This document shows positions 16,724 to 23,990 of a DNA stretch of 32,314 bases, in pieces. The stretch spans positions 1-32,314 of the forward strand of contig JABXIS010000089.1 in assembly GCA_013372975.1 (NCBI GenBank). The letters are read 5' to 3'. The translations under genes were made by a program, and so were the position numbers. Under the pieces are notes generated by a model. It did not search any database. It was given only the letters and a program-made list of their open reading frames with translations, and was not told the DNA's origin. The first letter of the stretch is position 1, and every line of letters begins with the position of its first letter. The stretch comes from Alphaproteobacteria bacterium (lineage in GTDB: Bacteria; Pseudomonadota; Alphaproteobacteria; Sphingomonadales; Kordiimonadaceae).

Positions 16724-18504
16724 GCTGTACTGCCAAACTGCAGGTCCGCGAGGCGTTTATAAAGGCCATCCTGCGCCACCAGTTCATCGTGTGTGCCTTC
16801 GGCAACGATCTTGCCTTCATCCAGCACGATGATGCGGTCCACTTTCTTGACGGTGGCAAGCCGGTGGGCGATCACCAGCGTGGTGCGGCCCTCCATAAGA
16901 TGTTCCAGTGCTTCCTGCACTTTCAGCTCTGATTCGGCATCGAGCGCACTGGTGGCTTCATCCAGGAGAAGGATCGGTGCATTCCTGAGGATGGCGCGGG
17001 CAATGGCGATACGTTGGCGCTGGCCGCCTGAAAGGCGGGTGCCGCGTTCGCCAAGGAAAGTATCAAAACCTTCTGGTGCCCGTTCCACAAATTCGGTTGC
17101 CGCTGCCGCTTCCACGGCTTTCCTCACGTCGTCATCAGAAGCGTCAGTGCGACCGTAGCGAACGTTTTCTGCAATGGTGTCAGCGAATATGATGGTTTCC
17201 TGGGGCACAAAGGAAAGATGCTCGCGGAAGGCTTTCGGATCTGTTTTCGCGATATCCACGCCGTCGATCTTAACTGCGCCAGCCTGTGGATCGTAGAAAC
17301 GCAGGAGGAGCTGGAGCACGGTGGATTTACCAGCGCCAGACGGCCCCACGAGTGCGACTGTTTCCCCCGCTTTCACATGCAGGTTGAAATGCTCAAGCGT
17401 GGCTGTGTCCGGTTTTGTTGGATAGTGGAACGTTACGTTATCGAAATGAATGTCACCATCCACCTTGGCAGGCAGAGCGATCGGCTGGGCCGGTGCTTTG
17501 ATCTTGGATTCTGCAGACAAGAGCTCTGCCAGCCGCCCGGCGGCACCGGCGGCACGCTGCAGTTCGCTATATACTTCACTCAGGGCCCCGAAGGCGCCAG
17601 CCACAAAAACGGCGCGCATGATGAAATCAAGCATCTGGCCGCCTGACATGGTGCCTGTCATCACATCCTGTGCGCCCTGATAGAGAACGCTGGCGATCGC
17701 ACCAAAGATCAGGAAGATCATGCCGAAGGTGAGGGCGGCGCGCACGCGGATGCGGCTGCGGGCTACAGCAAAGGCGTCATCGACGAAACGGCTGAAGCGG
17801 CCTGCTTCGTTTTTTTCCTGCGTAAAGGCCTGCACGATATTGAGCGCGGCGAGCGACTCGTTGGCACGTGCCCCCACATCAGCCACTTTATCCTGGCTAC
17901 GGCGGGACAAATTGCGTACCCGGCGCCCTACAAGAACGATGGCGACAAGCCCGATCGGCATACCGATCATGATCTGCCCCATCAGTTTGGGCGACATTAC
18001 GAAAAGCCAGATGGTACCCACCACGGCGATCAGGAAGTTGCGCACCCAGACCGATACGCTGGAGCCGACAATGGTTTGGACCAGCGTGGTATCAGCCGTG
18101 AGACGGGAGACGATTTCGCCGGGGCGATTTTCCTCAAAAAACTCTGGAGAGAGTGTGATCAGGCGCTCGTAAACTGCTTTTCTGATATCGGCCACGACGC
18201 GCTCGCCCAGCCAGGTCACAAAGTAAAAACGGAAGGCGGTTGCTGTTGCCATCACCGCGACAATGCCAATGAAAACGCCGAAATAGTCGTTTACTTTCTG
18301 AGCGTTATCATTTGAGAAGCCCTTGTCGACGATGTCTCCCAAGGCGGTAGGGATGATCAATACAGTACCCGCGGCAATAAGCAGAAAAACCGAAGCGAGA
18401 AACAGCTGCAGCTTGTAGGGCCGCACGAAGGACCAGAGCGTTCTCAAATTGGCGAGCTTGCCCTTGGGAGGCTCGTGTTCCTGGCGAATCATACTGTCTG
18501 ACAT
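16720..18504 (-). CDS. ABC exporter, fused membrane and ATPase domains (MsbA/LmrA-like half transporter)
   Basis: A 594-residue half transporter that should work as a homodimer exporting a lipid or hydrophobic compound. Residues ~30-320 contain six membrane helices of the type I exporter fold, and ~350-594 the ATPase: Walker A GPSGAGKS (387-394), Q-loop Gln435, signature LSGGQ (491-495), Walker B ILLLDE (511-516) and switch His547. I chose the ATG at 18504 (MSDSMIRQEH) because GAGGAACCCCA precedes it; the open frame runs 176 codons further upstream but overlaps rpmE on the other strand and lacks family sequence. The real substrate is unknown. Confidence 0.92.
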   Translation of the reverse strand: MSDSMIRQEHEPPKGKLANLRTLWSFVRPYKLQLFLASVFLLIAAGTVLIIPTALGDIVDKGFSNDNAQKVNDYFGVFIGIVAVMATATAFRFYFVTWLGERVVADIRKAVYERLITLSPEFFEENRPGEIVSRLTADTTLVQTIVGSSVSVWVRNFLIAVVGTIWLFVMSPKLMGQIMIGMPIGLVAIVLVGRRVRNLSRRSQDKVADVGARANESLAALNIVQAFTQEKNEAGRFSRFVDDAFAVARSRIRVRAALTFGMIFLIFGAIASVLYQGAQDVMTGTMSGGQMLDFIMRAVFVAGAFGALSEVYSELQRAAGAAGRLAELLSAESKIKAPAQPIALPAKVDGDIHFDNVTFHYPTKPDTATLEHFNLHVKAGETVALVGPSGAGKSTVLQLLLRFYDPQAGAVKIDGVDIAKTDPKAFREHLSFVPQETIIFADTIAENVRYGRTDASDDDVRKAVEAAAATEFVERAPEGFDTFLGERGTRLSGGQRQRIAIARAILRNAPILLLDEATSALDAESELKVQEALEHLMEGRTTLVIAHRLATVKKVDRIIVLDEGKIVAEGTHDELVAQDGLYKRLADLQFGSTA

Positions 18505-18658
18505 TGGGGTTCCTCGCTTTTTGTTTCGTCTGATATAGGGGGCTTGAGCCCATATTCCAATCAACGAATTTGACATTCTTATAATGCGCAGGTGTGCAGG
18601 CGAGGAAGGGCGCGAGGGAAATAAATTCAGGTGACGCATAAAAACCTCACAAACAGCC

Positions 18659-18687
18659 TTGCATTCCCGGAAATATTGACCTATACG
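18659..18687 (+). promoter_or_regulatory. Likely promoter of rpmE
   Basis: TTGCAT (18659-18664) and TATACG (18682-18687) are separated by 17 nt and would start transcription about 20 nt before the rpmE ATG. Found by eye; the -35 is the same hexamer as in the purE promoter candidate. Confidence 0.45.
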
Positions 18688-18714
18688 GACGCCTCGTTTT
18701 TGGAGGTACTGACC

Positions 18715-18939
18715 ATGAAACAAGATATTCATCCCGACTACCACACTATCAAAGTGGTAATGACTGACGGGACGACTTTTGAGACCCGCTCCACTTGGGG
18801 CTCGGAAGGCGACACTATGACGCTTGAGATTGACCCTAAAGCACACCCAGCTTGGACTGGTGGCGCTCGTCAGGTTCTTGAAGGTGGCCGCGTTGCCAAG
18901 TTCAACAAGCGCTTCGGTGGCCTGTCTCTCAAGAAATAA
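18715..18939 (+). CDS. rpmE: Ribosomal protein bL31 (cysteine-free type)
   Basis: A 74-residue large-subunit ribosomal protein. [19 protein letters not shown] opens it, followed by [18 protein letters not shown], the HPAWTGG segment and the closing [12 protein letters not shown], all typical of alphaproteobacterial L31. There is no zinc-binding CxxC pair, so it is the C-minus form that does not bind zinc. GGAGG at 18702-18706, eight nt before the ATG at 18715, decides against the longer in-frame reading that starts upstream. It is divergent from the ABC exporter and closed by its own terminator. Confidence 0.95.
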   Translation: MKQDIHPDYHTIKVVMTDGTTFETRSTWGSEGDTMTLEIDPKAHPAWTGGARQVLEGGRVAKFNKRFGGLSLKK

Positions 18940-18965
18940 GTCGTTCTTGATATTATACTTTTCGG

Positions 18966-18998
18966 AAAAGGCGTCCATTTCGGGCGCCTTTTTCATTT
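18966..18998 (+). terminator. Rho-independent terminator of rpmE
   Basis: AAAAGGCGTCC (18966-18976) pairs with GGGCGCCTTTT (18982-18992) around the loop ATTTC, one wobble pair, followed by T, CA and a T-run. It separates rpmE from hsp20. Confidence 0.88.
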
Positions 18999-19004
18999 TT
19001 TCCT

Positions 19005-19034
19005 CTTGAAGCCAGAAATTCGTCTCCCACATAT
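19005..19034 (+). promoter_or_regulatory. Possible heat-shock (RpoH/sigma-32) promoter of hsp20
   Basis: CTTGAA (19005-19010), 15 nt, then CCCACATAT (19026-19034) resembles the sigma-32 pattern CTTGAA-N-CCCCATAT with one inserted base. A start near 19040 would give a leader of about 90 nt, matching the ROSE-like structure before the ATG. Confidence 0.5.
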
Positions 19035-19039
19035 GATTT

Positions 19040-19130
19040 GTCAGGCCGCCGAATTCGGGGCCAGACGCTGAACCGGCCCGACAATTTTGTGGGCCCTATT
19101 GATCAGTCGCTTCATATGGAGGACATGAAA
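19040..19130 (+). promoter_or_regulatory. ROSE-like RNA thermometer in the hsp20 leader
   Basis: The leader can fold into three hairpins. First, GGCCGCCG (19044-19051) with CGGGGCC (19056-19062), one bulged G. Second, GGCCC-g-ACA (19075-19083) with TGTGGGCC (19088-19095). Third, the ribosome site: GTCGCTTC (19106-19113), loop ATAT, GGAGGAC (19118-19124). The third contains TCGCT, matching the conserved U-U/C-GCU box of ROSE elements, opposite AGGA, leaving the characteristic G-G mismatch (19109/19122). In ROSE elements this fold hides the Shine-Dalgarno at low temperature and melts on heat shock. The match to family is by pattern and position before an hsp20 gene. Confidence 0.65.
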
Positions 19131-19588
19131 TGAGAAGTTTTGACCTTTCCCCTTTAATGCGCAGCACCGTTGGGTTCGATCATCTGAGCCGCTTGCTCGA
19201 TTCGACCTTGTCATCAGAAGGTGCAAACGCATACCCACCCTACAATATTGAAAAGCTGAGCGAAGACGATTACCGAATCACTATGGCTGTAGCGGGCTTT
19301 GCCCCTGAAGAGCTGACAGTGACCGTCCAGGAAGGCACACTCTACATCGCAGGCAAGGGCCGCGAAGAGACCGGTGAGCGCAAATTCCTGCACAAGGGAA
19401 TCGCCAAGCGCGCTTTCGAGCGCCGCTTCGAACTCGCTGATACGATCCGGGTAGGTGACGCCAAATTCGAGAATGGTCTTCTTGAGATCGAACTGAAGCG
19501 CGTGATCCCCGATCACAAGAAACCGCGTCAGATCGAGATCCGCTCGACGGAAGAAAAAGTGAAGACCATAGAGGCAGACGCCGCGTAG
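19130..19588 (+). CDS. Small heat-shock protein, Hsp20/alpha-crystallin (IbpA-like)
   Basis: A 152-residue ATP-independent holdase chaperone that binds unfolding proteins in the cytosol and keeps them refoldable. The N-terminus has FDLSPLMRSTVGFDHLSRLLD, typical of IbpA-type proteins. The alpha-crystallin domain runs from about residue 36 (PPYNIEKLSEDDYRITMAVAG) to about 128, with FERRFELADTI and the conserved G-L-L-x-I-x-L motif as NGLLEIELKR. GGAGGA at 19118-19123 lies six nt before the ATG and is inside the thermometer hairpin. Expression is thus expected to be controlled both by a heat-shock promoter and by RNA melting. Confidence 0.93.
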   Translation: MRSFDLSPLMRSTVGFDHLSRLLDSTLSSEGANAYPPYNIEKLSEDDYRITMAVAGFAPEELTVTVQEGTLYIAGKGREETGERKFLHKGIAKRAFERRFELADTIRVGDAKFENGLLEIELKRVIPDHKKPRQIEIRSTEEKVKTIEADAA

Positions 19589-19600
19589 GCGCTGCATAGC

Positions 19601-19638
19601 CTGAGCGCTCTTTTCCTCCTCCCTGTAAGGGCGCTCAG
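19601..19638 (+). other. Hairpin after hsp20
   Basis: CTGAGCGC (19601-19608) and GCGCTCAG (19631-19638) are perfectly complementary around a 22-nt pyrimidine-rich loop. No T-run follows. It may protect the 3' end or help the terminator that follows at 19682. Confidence 0.5.
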
Positions 19639-19681
19639 CCCCTCAAGTTTCCTCCACGACCCCTCGCTGTCGTGAACCTGA

Positions 19682-19735
19682 CGTGAGGACCAGGCCGACC
19701 CTCCTCCCCTTTGGCCGCCTTGTCCTCACGCCTTT
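19682..19735 (+). terminator. Terminator of hsp20
   Basis: CGTGAGGAC (19682-19690) pairs perfectly with GTCCTCACG (19722-19730); GGCC (19693-19696) and GGCC (19713-19716) can add an inner stem. CC and five T follow. It closes the hsp20 unit ahead of the convergent GFA gene. Confidence 0.7.
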
Positions 19736-19748
19736 TTGCGTTTGATCG

Positions 19749-20153
19749 TTAGGTTTCTCGTCCAGCCTCGTACTGGGGCACACCTTCAAGCGGTTTGATC
19801 CAGGAGAGCCGCGATCTGGTATAAATTTCCTCGTCCACGCAGACCAGTGCCGGGTTGTCCAGGGTCATGCTGTTGATCTCAGCCTCATTTTCGCTATTGC
19901 GTCCTTCCCATTTCAGGTAGGTGCCACACCGTTCGCAAAAGAGCCTGTCGGCGACATCGCTGAAAGCCGCCTTGCCGGATGGTGCTTTGGTCCAGCGAAA
20001 TTGCCGGGAAGGAACTACGGAGAAAAGCGAGAAGGGTGCGCCAAGGTGTTGTTGGCAATCGCGGCAGTGGCAGGCCAAAGTATGCGCGCCCGAAAGATCA
20101 ATTTCATATCGTGCTGCGCCGCAGCGGCATCCGCCCGTAGCTATGGTCCTCAT
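19749..20153 (-). CDS. GFA/CENP-V domain zinc protein
   Basis: A 134-residue protein of the glutathione-dependent formaldehyde-activating (GFA) family. The zinc ligands are visible: Cys9 and Cys11 in GGCRCGAARY, Cys28, Cys30 and Cys33 in ACHCRDCQ, and Cys73 and Cys76 in LFCERCGTYL. The family name comes from one member; most members have no shown formaldehyde role, so the substrate here is unknown. GGAGG six nt before the ATG gives a good ribosome site. It lies 55 nt downstream of DUF1192 on the same strand and may share its transcript. Confidence 0.88.
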   Translation of the reverse strand: MRTIATGGCRCGAARYEIDLSGAHTLACHCRDCQQHLGAPFSLFSVVPSRQFRWTKAPSGKAAFSDVADRLFCERCGTYLKWEGRNSENEAEINSMTLDNPALVCVDEEIYTRSRLSWIKPLEGVPQYEAGRET

Positions 20154-20208
20154 GTCTAACCTCCCATTTGTGTTGGGGAGAATATGAAATCCGTCCTGCC
20201 AGATGTTG

Positions 20209-20403
20209 TCAGGATTTGAAGAAGGCTTCGGCGGCTGCCTTGCTGGCGCCTTTGGCTTTTATCTCGGCTTCTGTGCGGGTGATTTCAGCTTGCAGGCGAG
20301 ATACTCTCTCCTGAAGTTCCTCCGCACTAATGGTGGACAAGTCTTCTTTCTCCACAGCCGTAAGCGGCGTGTCCTTTTTGATCGGCAGGTCGTCGAAATC
20401 CAT
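20209..20403 (-). CDS. DUF1192 family small protein
   Basis: A 64-residue acidic-then-helical protein: MDFDDLPIKKDTPLTAVEKE, then EDLSTISAEELQERVSRL and a heptad-like tail ending AFFKS. This matches the DUF1192 pattern found mainly in alphaproteobacteria, whose function is unknown. I chose the ATG at 20403 because GGAGG sits eight nt upstream and the family begins there; the longer reading from 20451 lacks a ribosome site. It is divergent from the quinone oxidoreductase gene, 92 nt away, so the two starts share one promoter region. Confidence 0.85.
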   Translation of the reverse strand: MDFDDLPIKKDTPLTAVEKEDLSTISAEELQERVSRLQAEITRTEAEIKAKGASKAAAEAFFKS

Positions 20404-20495
20404 AGTGGTGTCCTCCGGTATCGGCTTGCAATCTGTTAGTCGTAGCGCCACCTTAGTGCCCAGACAAGAAAGAAGAGTTTGTGGGGAGAAGCATC

Positions 20496-21476
20496 ATGAA
20501 AGCCGTTGAGATCACTACACCCGGCGGGCCGGAAGTTTTAAAACTGTGTGATCGGCCATCGCCAACGCCTGCCGCAGGCGAAGTGTTGATCCATGTTGCG
20601 GCGGCAGGTGTGAATCGCCCTGATGTGGTGCAACGGCTGGGGCGCTATCCTGCACCACCGGGTGCCAGCGATATTCCGGGCCTTGAAGTGGCTGGCGAGA
20701 TTGTCGCCCTTGGGGGCAACGTAGAAGGGTTATCAGTGGGAGACAAGGTCTGCGCTTTGGTGCCCGGCGGGGGGTATGCCGAATATTGTACCGCCAATGC
20801 AGCTTGCGTGTTGCCGGTACCCAGAGGCTTTTCGCTGGCGCAAGCCGCCGCCATCCCTGAAAATTATTTCACTGTTTGGTCCAATGTGTTTGACCGTGCG
20901 GGCCTGAAGGAAGGGGAAACCATCCTAATCCATGGCGGCTCCTCTGGTATCGGTGCAACAGCGATCCAGCTTGCCAAGGCCTTTGGGGCACATGTGGTGA
21001 CAACGGTGGGAAGCAAAGAGAAGGTCGCATTTTGCCACAAACTGGGCGCTGATCGTGTAGTGAATTACCGCAAGGATGACTTTGTGGAAGCTGTGGCTGA
21101 TTTCACCGACGGCAAGGGTGCCAATGTGGTTCTGGATATGGTGGGTGGCGACTATATTGACCGCAATGTAACCTCTATGGCGGTTGAAGGCAGGCATGTG
21201 TCTATAGCGTTTCTGAACGGCCCGAATGTCAGCTTCAATATGTTGCCGGTGATGCTGAAGCGTTTGGTGCTTACGGGCAGTACCCTTCGGGCGCGGGACA
21301 ATCAGTTCAAGGGCGCAATTGCTGCGAACCTTAAAACTCATGTTTGGCCGCTTCTTGAAGCGGGGTCTATTTTACCGGTTATCGATTCGGTTTTTGCCCT
21401 TGAAAAGGCGGCTTCAGCCCATGCTCATATGGAGAGCAGCACCCATATGGGCAAGATTCTTCTGGACCTGAACTGA
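20496..21476 (+). CDS. NAD(P)H quinone oxidoreductase, zinc-free MDR family (PIG3-like)
   Basis: A 326-residue medium-chain reductase that likely reduces quinones or other enones with NADPH. The N-terminal catalytic domain has MKAVEITTPGGPEVL, GVNRPDVVQRLGRYP (38-52) and PGLEVAGEIV; no structural or catalytic zinc ligands appear. The Rossmann domain has HGGSSGIGATAIQLAK (146-161), then VLDMVGGDYIDRN and the PIG3-type LTGSTLRAR. GGGGAG (20483-20488), seven nt before the ATG at 20496, fixes the start. It is 188 nt upstream of trcR in the same direction. Confidence 0.9.
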   Translation: MKAVEITTPGGPEVLKLCDRPSPTPAAGEVLIHVAAAGVNRPDVVQRLGRYPAPPGASDIPGLEVAGEIVALGGNVEGLSVGDKVCALVPGGGYAEYCTANAACVLPVPRGFSLAQAAAIPENYFTVWSNVFDRAGLKEGETILIHGGSSGIGATAIQLAKAFGAHVVTTVGSKEKVAFCHKLGADRVVNYRKDDFVEAVADFTDGKGANVVLDMVGGDYIDRNVTSMAVEGRHVSIAFLNGPNVSFNMLPVMLKRLVLTGSTLRARDNQFKGAIAANLKTHVWPLLEAGSILPVIDSVFALEKAASAHAHMESSTHMGKILLDLN

Positions 21477-21487
21477 AACCGGTCGAA

Positions 21488-21511
21488 GAATCCGCCAAAC
21501 GCGCATGATTC
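21488..21511 (+). promoter_or_regulatory. Two GANTC (CcrM) methylation sites upstream of trcR
   Basis: GAATC (21488-21492) and GATTC (21507-21511) are 14 nt apart in the intergenic region upstream of trcR. GANTC is the CcrM target in alphaproteobacteria, and such sites in promoters can tie expression to replication through GcrA. Presence is seen; function is inferred. Confidence 0.45.
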
Positions 21512-21607
21512 GTCATGACAGGGCGCTTTTGACCTGTTACATAGGACGCAGGGAGGAATTTCTCTCCCCCCTTTCCGGATCAAAATCGATATTCCAGGGA
21601 GGGCAGG

Positions 21608-21623
21608 TAAACGGGACCGTTTA
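21608..21623 (+). promoter_or_regulatory. Perfect 7-bp dyad in the trcR leader
   Basis: TAAACGG (21608-21614), GA, CCGTTTA (21617-21623) is a perfect inverted repeat 41 nt before the trcR ATG. With a 2-nt gap it suits a dimeric protein operator better than an RNA hairpin. Confidence 0.45.
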
Positions 21624-21664
21624 TCTGGGCGAAGAGGAATTTCCGTAAGACAAGGGAAAACGGG

Positions 21665-22303
21665 ATGACACAACCTTTGATGCCGATGGCCACGGCGGTA
21701 TGGCTGGTGGACAACACGGCGCTAACATTCAAGCAGATCGCCGACTTCTGTCAGCTCCATGAACTTGAGGTTCAGGGCATTGCAGATGGGACAGTGGGCA
21801 TGAATATCGTGGGCCAGGACCCAACGGCCAGTGGCCAGCTCACATGGGATGAAATTAACCGCTGTCAGGATGATGCGAAAGCTTCACTGACCCTGAGCGA
21901 AGATGACGTGAAGGCTATGCCGCGCACTAAAGGGCCGCGTTACACGCCAGTGTCCAAGCGGCAGGACAAGCCTGATGCGATTGCCTGGCTGGTGCGCAAC
22001 CATCCGGAGCTGTCTGATCTGCAGATCAGCCGCCTCGTGGGTACAACCAAGCCAACAATTTCTGCCATCCGTGAGCGCTCGCACTGGAATATCCAGAATA
22101 TCAAGCCACAGGACCCTGTGGGCCTTGGTTTGTGTAAACAGTTGGAGCTTGATGAAGCTGTACGTGTAGCGGCAGCCCGTAAGGAGAAAGCTGCTGCTGC
22201 CACATCGGCGGACGATGCTACTGAAGGTGAAGTAGCTGAAGCGGCTGCTGTTGAAGCGCCAGCTGAAGAAGTTACCCCAGAAGGTGATGACGTTCAGGCT
22301 TGA
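21665..22303 (+). CDS. trcR: DUF1013 cell-cycle transcriptional regulator, TrcR type
   Basis: A 212-residue alphaproteobacterial protein. It opens with PLMPMATAVWLVDNTALTFK, then QIADFCQLHELEVQGIADG, and has a helix-turn-helix-like segment at ~105-137 (AWLVRNHPELSDLQISRLVG, then TTKPTISAIRERSHWN). The tail after residue 170 is Ala/Glu-rich and low complexity. In Caulobacter the DUF1013 protein is known as TrcR and is tied to cell-cycle transcription of ctrA; transfer of that role here is by family. AAGGG/CGGG purines precede the ATG. The leader carries GANTC sites and a dyad. A bidirectional terminator ends the gene. Confidence 0.9.
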   Translation: MTQPLMPMATAVWLVDNTALTFKQIADFCQLHELEVQGIADGTVGMNIVGQDPTASGQLTWDEINRCQDDAKASLTLSEDDVKAMPRTKGPRYTPVSKRQDKPDAIAWLVRNHPELSDLQISRLVGTTKPTISAIRERSHWNIQNIKPQDPVGLGLCKQLELDEAVRVAAARKEKAAAATSADDATEGEVAEAAAVEAPAEEVTPEGDDVQA

Positions 22304-22326
22304 CGCAATTCAGGTTCCAGACAAAC

Positions 22327-22359
22327 AAAAAGCGCGAGGTTTGGCCTCGCGCTTTTTTT
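22327..22359. terminator. Bidirectional rho-independent terminator (trcR and ydcH-like gene)
   Basis: AAAAAGCGCGAGG (22327-22339) and CCTCGCGCTTTTT (22345-22357) form a perfect 13-bp arm pair with a 5-nt loop. T-runs appear on both strands, so it can stop trcR (+) and the convergent small gene (-). Confidence 0.93.
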
Positions 22360-22375
22360 GTTCCGGTTTCTGCCT

Positions 22376-22543
22376 TTAGTGTCTGACCAGACGGGTCATT
22401 TCCTCTTTCAGGCGGAGTTTTTGCTTCTTAAGCTGTGCTATTCGTATGGTATCGGGGCACGGCCTATGTTCTTCCCGGGCAATGATCTCTTCAATTTCAG
22501 CATGTTTGGCGTTTAAGGAATTAACATGCGATTCTAGGTTCAT
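22376..22543 (-). CDS. YdcH/DUF465 family small protein
   Basis: A 55-residue helical protein: MNLESHVNSLNAKHAEIEEI, then IAREEHRPCPDTIRIAQLKK and a basic QKLRLKEEMTRLVRH end, the DUF465 pattern (charged helix, R-P-x-P-D, L-K-K-x-K-L-x-L-K-D/E). It probably forms a helical hairpin; function unknown. I chose the ATG at 22543, seven nt after GGAG; the frame continues upstream to 22591 without a ribosome site. A second member lies at 23776. Confidence 0.85.
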   Translation of the reverse strand: MNLESHVNSLNAKHAEIEEIIAREEHRPCPDTIRIAQLKKQKLRLKEEMTRLVRH

Positions 22544-22699
22544 ACCCGCACTCCTCTTTGTTACGATTTTAAGACATTCCCATTCCACCAAATGGCGAGC
22601 CGCTTGTCACGGAAAAGATTTGCGCCCGCAGGGTTGTCCTGTATCTTCGGGCACTTAGCAGCGGTGGAAAACCCGGCGTTTGAAGGATTATTGCGCAAA

Positions 22700-23278
22700 A
22701 TGGCAGAGACTCGAAAGAAAAGGGTTGTTGTGGCAATCACAGGGGCAAGCGGGGTGGCCTATGGTGTGCGTGCGCTTGAGCTTCTCGGTACCCTTGGCGT
22801 GGAACGCCATCTTGTGATGTCAAAGGCTGGTGAACGCACCCTTCTTGAGGAAACGTCCTATGCTATCCGCGATGTACAGGCCATGGCTGACGTGCTGTAT
22901 CCGGCAAAGGATATCGGAGCCGCGATCGCTAGCGGATCTTTCAAAACCGAAGGCATGCTGATTGCCCCCTGTTCGATCAAAACCATGGGGGAAATTCGCA
23001 CCGGCATCACCAGCTCACTCGTGAGCCGTGCGGCTGACGTGATGCTCAAAGAACGCCGCAGACTAGTTCTGATGGTGCGGGAAACGCCCTTGCATACCGG
23101 GCACCTGAGGACGATGACCTCGCTGAGCGAGATGGGGGCGATTATCGCCCCGCCTGTACCGTCCTTGTATGCCAAGCCGGAAACGCTGGATGAAATGATC
23201 ACCTACACCGCGGCGCGGGCACTGGATTTGTTCGGGTTTGAGGTGGAAGGCATCAACCGCTGGGGGGAAAAGGCCTAG
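22700..23278 (+). CDS. ubiX: Flavin prenyltransferase UbiX
   Basis: Makes prenylated FMN from dimethylallyl phosphate and FMN for the UbiD decarboxylase of ubiquinone synthesis. The 192-residue flavodoxin-like protein has VVVAITGASGVAYGVRALEL near the start (FMN binding), SGSFKTEGMLIAPCSIKTMG, the RRLVLMVRETPLHTGHL active-site segment and PPVPSLYAKPETLDEMI. The ATG at 22700 is chosen by family length; AAGGA lies 12 nt upstream, which is far, and a TTG at 22691 is possible. Its TAG overlaps by a few bases the stop of the convergent TIGR02444 gene. No ubiD is in the window. Confidence 0.92.
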   Translation: MAETRKKRVVVAITGASGVAYGVRALELLGTLGVERHLVMSKAGERTLLEETSYAIRDVQAMADVLYPAKDIGAAIASGSFKTEGMLIAPCSIKTMGEIRTGITSSLVSRAADVMLKERRRLVLMVRETPLHTGHLRTMTSLSEMGAIIAPPVPSLYAKPETLDEMITYTAARALDLFGFEVEGINRWGEKA

Positions 23279-23733
23279 CCTTTCATCGCGGCGCCAAGTG
23301 CATGCAGATAGCTGCTCACACAGGGCCACACCTCGCGGCTGTTGTGTGATGTTTTCGGCGGTGCTGTCAGGCACGCCAGCAGGGCAACCTGTTCCTGCTT
23401 TTCTGCGGCCAACTCTGCCTTTTTGGCATCCTCATATCCATCCTGCCCTTTAAGAAGGCGTCTTGCCATGCGCAAGGGGCCGAGCTTCTCTCGCTGCCAC
23501 CACTGGGCAGTGTTTTGCAGGTTTTCCCAGTTGTCTGACGCAGGTCTGATGCCATGGTCATCCATCCATAGGCACAGAAGCAGTAGGTTGACGTCAGCTT
23601 TCAGCGAGTCCTGGGCGTCAAGGCAGGCCTCTTCCATGGGCTTGTGGCTGTAAGTGGCGATAGAAAAAGCCCAAAAATCTTCCGCCGTTGGCCAATCATG
23701 TGCTTGCTTTGCTTCTCTGTCCGGCATTGTCAT
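23275..23733 (-). CDS. TIGR02444 family protein
   Basis: A 152-residue protein with the family pattern: FWAFSIATYSHKPMEEACLD, then LQD-like AQDSLKADVNLLLLCLWMDD and a Trp-rich W-x-x-L-q-x-x-x-x-W-R-x-x-L-x-P-L-R stretch (QWWQREKLGPLRMARR). The function of the family is unknown. GGTGG lies seven nt before the ATG at 23733; a second ATG six nt on is possible. It overlaps the end of ubiX by 4 nt in convergent arrangement and is divergent from the second DUF465 gene, 42 nt away. Confidence 0.8.
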   Translation of the reverse strand: MTMPDREAKQAHDWPTAEDFWAFSIATYSHKPMEEACLDAQDSLKADVNLLLLCLWMDDHGIRPASDNWENLQNTAQWWQREKLGPLRMARRLLKGQDGYEDAKKAELAAEKQEQVALLACLTAPPKTSHNSREVWPCVSSYLHALGAAMKG

Positions 23734-23775
23734 GCTATAACCACCGCAAATTCAGTATTCAGTTGGGGCCAATAT

Positions 23776-23973
23776 ATGGATGAAGATTCCATCAGGGAGC
23801 AGATATCTGTTCTGATTGAAGAACACCGCGACCTGGATGATGCCATCACCGCCGTGCAGCGTGCCGGGACTTTTGATCTGTTGCAAGTTCAGCGTATGAA
23901 AAAGCGCAAGCTTATGTTGAAAGATGAAATCTCGAAGCTGAAAAACATGCTCGTGCCGGATATTATTGCCTGA
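23776..23973 (+). CDS. YdcH/DUF465 family small protein, second copy
   Basis: A 65-residue helical protein: MDEDSIREQISVLIEEHRDL, DDAITAVQRAGTFDLLQVQR, then MKKRKLMLKDEISKLKNML, the DUF465 core K-K-x-K-L-x-L-K-D-E-I. Compared with the copy at 22376, it has an extra linker (AGTFDLLQ). The ribosome site is poor (GGGG eight nt upstream), but the family begins here; the frame upstream has no matching sequence. Its end is convergent with the GGDEF gene, only 17 nt away. Confidence 0.82.
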   Translation: MDEDSIREQISVLIEEHRDLDDAITAVQRAGTFDLLQVQRMKKRKLMLKDEISKLKNMLVPDIIA

Positions 23974-23990
23974 CCACACGTTTGGCGTGG

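Noticed and set aside
18505-19032. Upstream extension of the ABC exporter reading frame (176 codons)
   Set aside because: It overlaps rpmE on the opposite strand and the rpmE terminator, has no family sequence, and a good ribosome site marks the start at 18504.
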